Source: Bidens hawaiensis
Taxonomy: Eukaryota; Streptophyta; Magnoliopsida; Asterales; Asteraceae
Assembly (NCBI GenBank): GCA_021521415.1
Contig: JAIQDT010002046.1
Span: 340,501 to 404,500, forward strand
Length of the DNA: 64,000 nucleotides
Direction of reading: 5' to 3'
Shown: positions 57,767-64,000 of the stretch, piece by piece
Layout of the letters: every line of letters begins with the position of its first letter
How positions within the stretch are numbered: position 1 is the stretch's first letter
Translations under genes and position numbers: made by a program
The notes under the pieces: generated by a model
The model's database searches: none
Seen by the model: the letters and a program-made list of their open reading frames with translations, nothing else
What the model was told of the DNA's origin: nothing

Positions 57767-59640
57767 GAGGGAACGGGGGTGGTCCGTGATAGACCATCCA
57801 TCACTCGTTATTCCACCACTAACACCGTCGCCAGTCCCCTCCATCGTGCGTGATGGCCATCACGTTGTTTGTCCAAGAAATGTTACCGTTGGGGGGTTTT
57901 GACTGTTGGGGGGGGGGGGGGTTAAATAAAAAAAATTATTTAACCTATATAAATAACTCAAATACATCCTCAAATTCAACTCAAATCTTCTACTACAAAC
58001 ATCATTCTAACATCACACCAATGGAGGGTTCTAGGAAACGTGGCTCGGGTTTAAAGAAAACCCAAACCCGACCAAAGGTTCGACAAAATCTAGGCGAGCC
58101 GGCGAGATTTCGGTTACAAGATGAACCCGACACAACCCAACCATTCCAACAAAAACCTTCCCAACAACAACCTTATCATCCACAACCTTTACAACTGTCC
58201 CAAAACCAACCTTTTAAATCGCAATCTTTTTAAGCGTATCAAAACCAACATTTTATTCCACCTTTTTCTACCCAAAATTATCCAAATAATGCTTTTCAAA
58301 TGTTTCAATCTCAACCGTCTCAAATGTCCGTCGATCCCCTAGACGATAACGATGTTATACATCAATTTTCGCGTGCTTTTCGTGAAGAAGACGACAATGC
58401 GGATGAAGATGAACCCGCGGAGGAGGATGACACCGCCGTGAAGAAGCCTTGGTCGTCCGCAGAGGTGGTCGCTTTGACCAAGGCTTACTTACACGCCTCC
58501 GAAACAAAAAAAAATACGCAAACCAACAAAAATGTGACGTGTTATGGAGACATGTTATCGCACATTTCGAAAAACTTCCCTGGTCAACCGACCGAAACAT
58601 GGATCAAATGACTTCCAAGTGTAGAGATTTGAATCGAAAATTGTCTAAATCTAATGCTTGCTACGTTCAATTGGTAACTATTTTTTAAAATTTATTAGTT
58701 TATTTTTTTAATAATTTATTACTTTACGTTTACAATTTTGATATATATATTTTTCTAAATGTTTTGAAGGCCCGAAATCCACAAAGCGGCGCGAGCGAGG
58801 CGACTGTCATAAAGGACGCCTTGCGCGATTATGTCAAGATTTTCCGACATAAATATTTTCCCCACATGGTCGCATGGGAGGTTGCGAGACATCACCCGAA
58901 GTGAAAACCGATTCCCGTGGTCGACATGGACGGACCGACGGCCCCAAGGAAGAAAGGATTTTCTTCAAAAAGATCAAAAACTTCCGAGTCCGGGAACTAC
59001 ACAACGTCTACCGTGCTTGTCAAGCAATATGCCGAACATGAACTTGACGAACAATCCGAAGACGATCCCGACTAAGACACACTCACACCCACACGGCCGC
59101 ATCGCAAGAAAAGTGGGAAATCGTCAAGATTCGGAAAGGAAGCGGTGGCCGAAGACTTCGCCGAATACAAGTCGCCTAAGTTGGCGGAAATGACCGAGGC
59201 GAAGGAGCGAAAGAAATTAGCTCTTGATTCGAAATTAAAACGTGACGAGGTGTATATCAACCATTTGAATGAAAACAAAAAAAAAACGTTGATTTAACAT
59301 TCCTCGTACAACCGCACTAACATCTTAAAGAACCCTTTAGATCGATCCTACTTCAACGCAAACGCGAGATATGCGACAAGTGGGGCTGGGCAGGGCCGTA
59401 GATTTTTTTTTTGTCGGTTTTTTAAATTTATTTATCTTTGTAACATTTATTTAATCTTATTTTATTTTTTATTTAATTTAACCTTGTTTTAGTATTTATT
59501 TTATAAAAAAATCACCACACCACACCATCACCTCCACTAAATTCCATCACTAGTGATGGATTTGGTTGGGGTTAAGTAGCACATTATCATTGGGTGGTTA
59601 AAGTGATGAAAAATCATCACAATGAACCACCCCCTCCCCC
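57767..59640 (+). mobile_element. PIF/Harbinger-like element retaining only ORF1
   Basis: GAGGGAACGGGGGTGGTCCG at the left matches, inverted and imperfectly, TGAACCACCCCCTCCCCC at the right. The flanking TTA (57764-57766 and 59641-59643) is the 3-bp duplication of this superfamily. The 1874-bp element holds a Myb/SANT-like ORF1 pseudogene and no DDE transposase, so it is non-autonomous. Confidence 0.75.
58021..59297 (+). pseudogene. Harbinger-type ORF1 (Myb/SANT-like DNA-binding protein), broken
   Basis: Starts MEGSRKRGSGLKKTQTRPKV, followed by a Gln/Pro-rich region with a stop at 58231. The SANT-like domain reads KKPWSSAEVVALTKAYLHAS, and after a shift near an A-run (about 58510) continues HFEKLPWSTDRNMDQMTSKC and LSKSNACYVQL. 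A plausible 96-bp intron (58674-58769, GT...AG) leads to ARNPQSGASEATVIKDALRD and KYFPHMVAWEVARHHPK, where TGA replaces the usual Trp. A C-terminal helical segment ends near 59297. ORF1 proteins of this kind help the transposase bind element ends. In databases similar plant proteins are often mislabelled. Confidence 0.75.
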
Positions 59641-59643
59641 TTA

Positions 59644-61476
59644 ACTTTATGCATTTCCCGTCAATTTTTATTTATTAAATTAATCTCAACCATACAAAAC
59701 TAAGATCAATGGATTAAAGTCCTTCTCATCTCATTTTTGTTGTCATTTGTATTTTAACTTTATCATTGAAATATTTACCTGATTATCTGTGATTTATATA
59801 CTTTATATTTTTTTATAAACAATAAACAAAACATTTAATAATAATTAATTTCATAAAGTCTGTCATATATTACACATAATTTCGTTTTCATAATAATTAA
59901 GTCATAACGTAGTGTCTTAAATTTAGGTGAAATGCCAATTTTGCTTTGAAGTGTGCTATTTTAAGGTAATATAGATATATGGTATGTTTGGTAAAACTAG
60001 CTTTTGGCTGTTAGCTGATGGCTGAAAGCCGTTAGCTGTTAGCTGTAGTTTTTTAAATACGATTAGGTGTTTGGCAGAGTAGCACAAACTGATAATAAAA
60101 CTAGCTGAGTGCCCTCGTGGTGCAGCAGAATGAGCGCACAATCTAACATCAACCGCATAATCAGTGTCGATACATGATTCACCTGATGACACTGCATACA
60201 TAACCCGAATATAGACGTATAATTCCTGGAAAGACAGTAAGCGTGTAACTGATGTCGATAATCAAGAAACAAATCTGAAATATACAGTAATTTCAAATAG
60301 ATGATTTTTTAAACCAACCTATTTTGATCTGAATCCCTACTTGAACAGTCATTGTTCTAATCTGAAACATGTTCTGACCTGACCCCTTTCAACTCAAAAG
60401 CGTACCAACACGAACCGAACTAATTTAACCATTTTTGTATCGACTCGTTCTGACCCTAATTTGGTCTTACACATGACTCGAGCTCACCTGACTCGACTTG
60501 TTACCGATCCTAACCAATAATCAGTAGTTTAGATATACGAAATTAAATTAATATAACGAAATTAAATGTTTTAAAAGGCAATATATAAAATTCTCTCATT
60601 CAAATTTGATTCATTATATGGTAACTTCTTTTTACAACTAATTTTCTTTTCCACCTATTTAACCCCATGTTTCAAGTAAGACCAGCATCGACAACTATTT
60701 TGTCGAAAGTCATACACCGTTATCACTAGACCAAACTAGTGGTTGTATTAAATAGTAACTATATTTCATAAATGTTTTATTTCATTAACACTATCTTACC
60801 CGGTTAAAAAAATTTCAAAACAATGTATAGGGTACATTCTGATTTATTACAATTAAACTACTTCTAGGTTTGGGAGAATGTAACAAATATAAATTCTTTT
60901 TCTATTTGAAAAGATAGAGAGATTACTCTGACTAGTATGGTACCGTCCGCTTCAAACAACAGTTTTAAGTTTAATGTCAATTTTCACCCAAAGTTTTCAT
61001 ATGTTGCAAAAGTTTAAAGTTTCTCTAATCGTAGTGAAAGTGAACTTCTTGATATACTTCTATATTTTGCAGAAGCAGTATATTGTATGGAAGTAATAAA
61101 TCTTACATAGTTTTTATGCTCGTATCATTTGATGAGGAGAAGGTAAAGTTAAGGGACTAAATGTGATCATTTAAATTCTTAAAGGATGTAAGTAAAATTA
61201 ATGATTTTTGATGTATAAAAGGACAGTTGGTGCAATTTATTAAATTCACAAGTCATTTGGGTGGCAAAGTCAGAAAGAAGAGTTTAATATCTTTCTTTCC
61301 TTTAAAGGTCACATGCCACTCCACCTCCAGTGGTTATGACGGCTCTTTTCCAATTATTTTTACCATGTATTATTTTAGTTTATTTTTATTAAATAAAACT
61401 GGTTAACTAGTATTCTTATAAAAAGATTTTCATAACTAAAGGTCAATTGACTTAAAGGTAGACCTATGACTTTAGG
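59644..61476. other. Intergenic, no gene seen
   Basis: AT-rich. A short run of GTTAGCTG repeats at about 60008-60048 resembles an end of a common plant MITE (GTTTGGTAAAACTAGC at 59987). Short open frames at 59956-60296 show no conserved family features. The rest is unclassified. Confidence 0.45.
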
Positions 61477-62645
61477 TAGGGGTGTGTAAGGGCTGGTTTG
61501 GGATGGTTTTTTGTCAAATTCGATACTATAATTGATATGTCGGTTAATAGATAGTCATAACAATATCCGATCCATTGTGGCAATTTTAGTTAATCGGTTT
61601 TGAAGGTTATAACAAGTCGGCTATGGGTCGGTTAACCGTGACCAAAATAAATATAATTGGGCGTAAATCCTTTGTACCAAATATTTAAAAAAAATGCCAT
61701 GATTATGAATAGTCGTTAAAACTGAATTGTGGAATTAGAATATATCATTTTTAGTACAATTATGTAATGTGAGTTAACTGATAGTCTGAAGAGTTGAAAT
61801 GGCCAGTAATTGGCAATTCCAAACATCAATTTTTTGGAAGATTGAATTAACATGGTAACCACTAATCATAATCACTAAGATTATTGGCCTAAACCCTAAT
61901 AGGTGTAAGTGTAGAGATATAAGCTACGAATCACGTACTACTAAACGCAGTAGCGGCCAAACAATTTTGGTGGCCTAAAGCGGAAGAAAATTTTGAGGCC
62001 CTTATAAAGGGTTAAAGAGATTAAAGTATACAATTTATAATTTTGATTTTAAAATTTACCGAGGTATTATCATGTTTCGTATATGAAGCTATTTTAAATT
62101 TTTAATAAGAAAAATAATGTAATATAATACATATTCAAGCTAGATAGCTGGGAGAAAATAGAAACAAAATAAATTAAAAAGGACATAAAGAATCAAGTGA
62201 GTGGGAGTAGGAAAACTTTAATTTTGGAAGTTAAAAAGCATGCTAGTGACCACTAGAGCAACAAGTAATATTATGTTATTTATCACATTACATACTATTA
62301 GTAGCAGTTATTCTTTATATAAAAATAGTTAGTTTTAAATGGGGGCCTTAATTTTTAGGGGCCTCAATCCCTAGCTTGGCCCAACACTACTGTTGGGTCG
62401 GCCCTGACTACACGTCTAGTGAAGCCAAAGAGTTATAAATATCCCGCTCATGCACTAATTCCAATTTTCAAACCTCTATTTCTTGATTAATAGTTATATA
62501 AATGGCTCGGTTTGGTTATGGCGGATTTGGAATTATCTTTAACAAAAACCGACTCACATTTGGTGGTTTTTAAAAATTCATTAAACCGACCCACCGGTTA
62601 TGTCGGTTATCGGTTAAAATCGGTTCGGTTATGACGGTTATGGTT
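61477..62645. mobile_element. hAT element, left end present, right end cut by copia insertion
   Basis: Starts TAGGGGTGTGTAAGGGCTGG, a hAT-type terminus. Subterminal CGGTTAACCG / GGTTATGTCGG motifs occur near 61590-61640 and again at 62570-62645. The complementary terminus is missing because an LTR starts at 62646. Another hAT element (61948-62406) is inserted within it. Confidence 0.55.
61948..62406. mobile_element. hAT MITE inside another hAT element
   Basis: Ends CAGTAGCGGCC and GGGTCGGCCCTG, with 8-bp flanks ACTAAACG (61940-61947) and ACTACACG (62407-62414), one mismatch. 459 bp, no ORF; GGCCT motifs near both ends. Confidence 0.75.
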
Positions 62646-62813
62646 TGTAAGGCCCATTTCTAGCAATAGTCTTTCGTATTTGTGTTTTGTATTTCGTTTA
62701 TGTAATGTTGGTTTGTTAGACTTTTGTTTATGTATGTTTGGGCCCAAGGCCATTTGTATTTGGAGCCCATTGGGCCGTATTCAATGAATGCATGTGCATG
62801 AGATCACACACAC

Positions 62814-62821
62814 TATATAAA
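62814..62821 (+). promoter_or_regulatory. TATA box of the copia LTR
   Basis: TATATAAA about 170 bp into the LTR, followed within about 40 bp by CACAATACAACC, a plausible transcript start region. Confidence 0.6.
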
Positions 62822-63164
62822 GTATGTGTATCTCATACACAATACAACCTTTTGCAAACCTACTTCTCACATCTTACAAACTCTCTCTTCTCCATTTATT
62901 CTTCACGACAATAATACCAAACAAGATCCGAGATCTCGGTCCTAACTAGTTGTTTCCGCCAACTAGTGTAGAGGTTGATCCAAGATAACTAGTAATAGTT
63001 GTGTGTGTTGTTTCCGCCAAAAAGTGGTGTTTCAAAGTGTGAAAATATTGGGGTTTGTGAAGATCCATAAAGAGTCATAGTTGAAAGAAGTGACATACAT
63101 AAATTTCATGGAAAAGAGTGACAGGAAAGTACATACTGTACCTTCCAAAAGTACAGACCCTATT

Positions 63165-63530
63165 CGAATCGAGTCTTCATTCGAATTGAATCACCATTCG
63201 ATTCGAATCAAGATTGTAATCTAATCGAACTAAAGCTTAATCGAATTGAATCAAGTCAGCATATATGAATCGAATCACCATTCGATTCGAATACTAGTTG
63301 CAAATCAAATCGAGTCCAGATCGCATTCGAATCAGAGCATCTTCTAATCGAATCGAATCCCATTTGATTCGAATAGACCATTCGATTCGAATATAATCTG
63401 ATTCGATTAGATCAGTTGATTCAAATATCAAATCATTCGATTGTCTTATACTTAATCATTTGTTAAAAGTGCTTGTTCATACGAATACCTTGCATTCGAT
63501 TACTTTACATTCGAATCACCATTCGAACAG
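63165..63530 (+). repeat. ATTCGATTCGAAT motif array in the copia leader
   Basis: A dozen or more variants of the palindrome ATTCGAAT and its extension ATTCGATTCGAAT. The phrase GAATCACCATTCGA occurs three times (about 63188, 63272 and 63512), two of them continuing into TTCGAAT. It lies directly upstream of the gag ATG. Confidence 0.8.
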
Positions 63531-63593
63531 TTTGTACTTGTGTTTTGAGCAGAATTCAGTGTGCTTGTATTTGATCTTAAATTTGTTTGGGCA

Positions 63594-64000
63594 ATGGCCA
63601 ACCCAAGTTCAGAAGTTAGTAATGAAGCCGTAAAGAGTTGTGTGGTGTTTGAAAACGAAGCTGGGACTACAACAAAGCCTCCAAAGCTAATGACATGGGA
63701 ATGTAACTTTGAAGAATTCAAGTGGAGATTCCAAACCTACCTCAAGATCATTGATTACAATATTTTTAGACCATTTGAGCAAGGCCCATATCAGCCCACA
63801 ACCCCCACTACTGATGGTGATGTTCCAAAACGTGTAGCTGATTATGATGATACTGACAGAAGGATGCTCAATGAAGACAACATGGCTTTTGGTGTTCTTA
63901 TTGTGTGCCTCTCACGTGAAATTGCACTAACCTTGAGGGATTACACCACAGCTAAGGGTCTTTGGGATGCATTGGTAAACAAGTTTGAAGGATACTTGGA
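63594..64000 (+). CDS. copia gag, N-terminal part (partial)
   Basis: ATG 63594 (MANPSSEVSNEAVKSCVVFE) opens a frame without a stop to the window end, 135 residues. KLMTWECNFEEFKWRFQTYL corresponds to the start of the copia gag domain that fixes the target of RNA binding and particle assembly; RRMLNEDNMAFGVLIVCLSR and GLWDALVNKFEGYLE follow in the family order (UBN2-type gag). No lesion is seen, so this may be a recently active copy; the rest of the element is outside the window. Confidence 0.85.
   Translation, partial: MANPSSEVSNEAVKSCVVFENEAGTTTKPPKLMTWECNFEEFKWRFQTYLKIIDYNIFRPFEQGPYQPTTPTTDGDVPKRVADYDDTDRRMLNEDNMAFGVLIVCLSREIALTLRDYTTAKGLWDALVNKFEGYL

Larger units (their letters stand above)
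62646..64000 (+). mobile_element. 5' end of a Ty1/copia element (runs off the window)
   Basis: LTR-like start TGTAAGGCCCATTTCTAGC at 62646, TATA box at 62814, a leader with a repeated ATTCGATTCGAAT motif, and an intact gag start at 63594. The LTR end and primer-binding site were not identified with confidence, so the boundary between LTR and leader (somewhere near 63000-63100) is open. Confidence 0.6.

Noticed and set aside
59956..60296. Overlapping short frames near 60.1 kb
   Set aside because: No conserved motif; MITE-like GTTAGCTG repeats are nearby.

Overview
The window is nuclear DNA from a flowering plant. It is AT-rich and built almost entirely from nested transposable elements, with one intact host gene. 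The family structure of the retrotransposons (SIRE-type Ty1/copia elements with an extra reading frame downstream of pol, Ty3/gypsy elements with 2-2.6 kb LTRs) and remembered resemblance of their proteins to repeats common in lettuce, sunflower and pyrethrum genomes suggest an Asteraceae species. That taxonomic call is an inference, not a search result.

Layout. 1-2274: 3' end of a Ty3/gypsy element (chromodomain-like integrase tail plus a 2.06 kb LTR). 2280-6668: a decayed gypsy gag-pol. 6669-about 26470: a large minus-strand SIRE-like copia element. It has gag (26034 down to about 23040), protease and integrase, then reverse transcriptase and RNase H, a long spacer, an accessory ORF (9617 down to 7112), a polypurine tract and an LTR. 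A complete gypsy-type element with target duplication TACTC (15074-21352) and a hAT element (11774-12890) are inserted into it. 26476-30645: a gag-only gypsy derivative with a 2.6 kb LTR. 30646-32185: another LTR fragment with a tandem duplication. 32186-about 38410: a plus-strand SIRE-like element with gag fused by deletion to RNase H, then its own accessory ORF and LTR. 38880-39971: an LTR fragment of the tRNA-Asp-primed gypsy type. 40637-50800: an LTR related to the one at 28052, split by a coding-less LTR element (40995-49492, duplication CATAA) whose own LTRs hold a Mutator-like foldback element and a hAT element. 52618-54081: the host gene, an R2R3-MYB transcription factor of subgroup 1 (MYB60-like), minus strand, three exons. 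56826-59640: a foldback element beside a PIF/Harbinger derivative that keeps only its Myb-like ORF1. 61477-62645: a hAT element with a second hAT inside. 62646-64000: the 5' end of another copia element whose gag runs off the window.

The main biological points are three. First, the two SIRE-like elements, on opposite strands and clearly different, both carry an accessory ORF after pol, and the C-terminal module of these ORFs is recognisably shared. Second, the spacer before each accessory ORF repeats sequence motifs found in the same element's LTR or leader, and in one case has a good TATA box, which suggests separate expression. Third, nearly every LTR family here carries its own array of short, often palindromic motifs in the LTR or leader. 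The MYB gene appears intact, with canonical exon lengths and splice sites, and no transposon is visible in its introns or immediate promoter.
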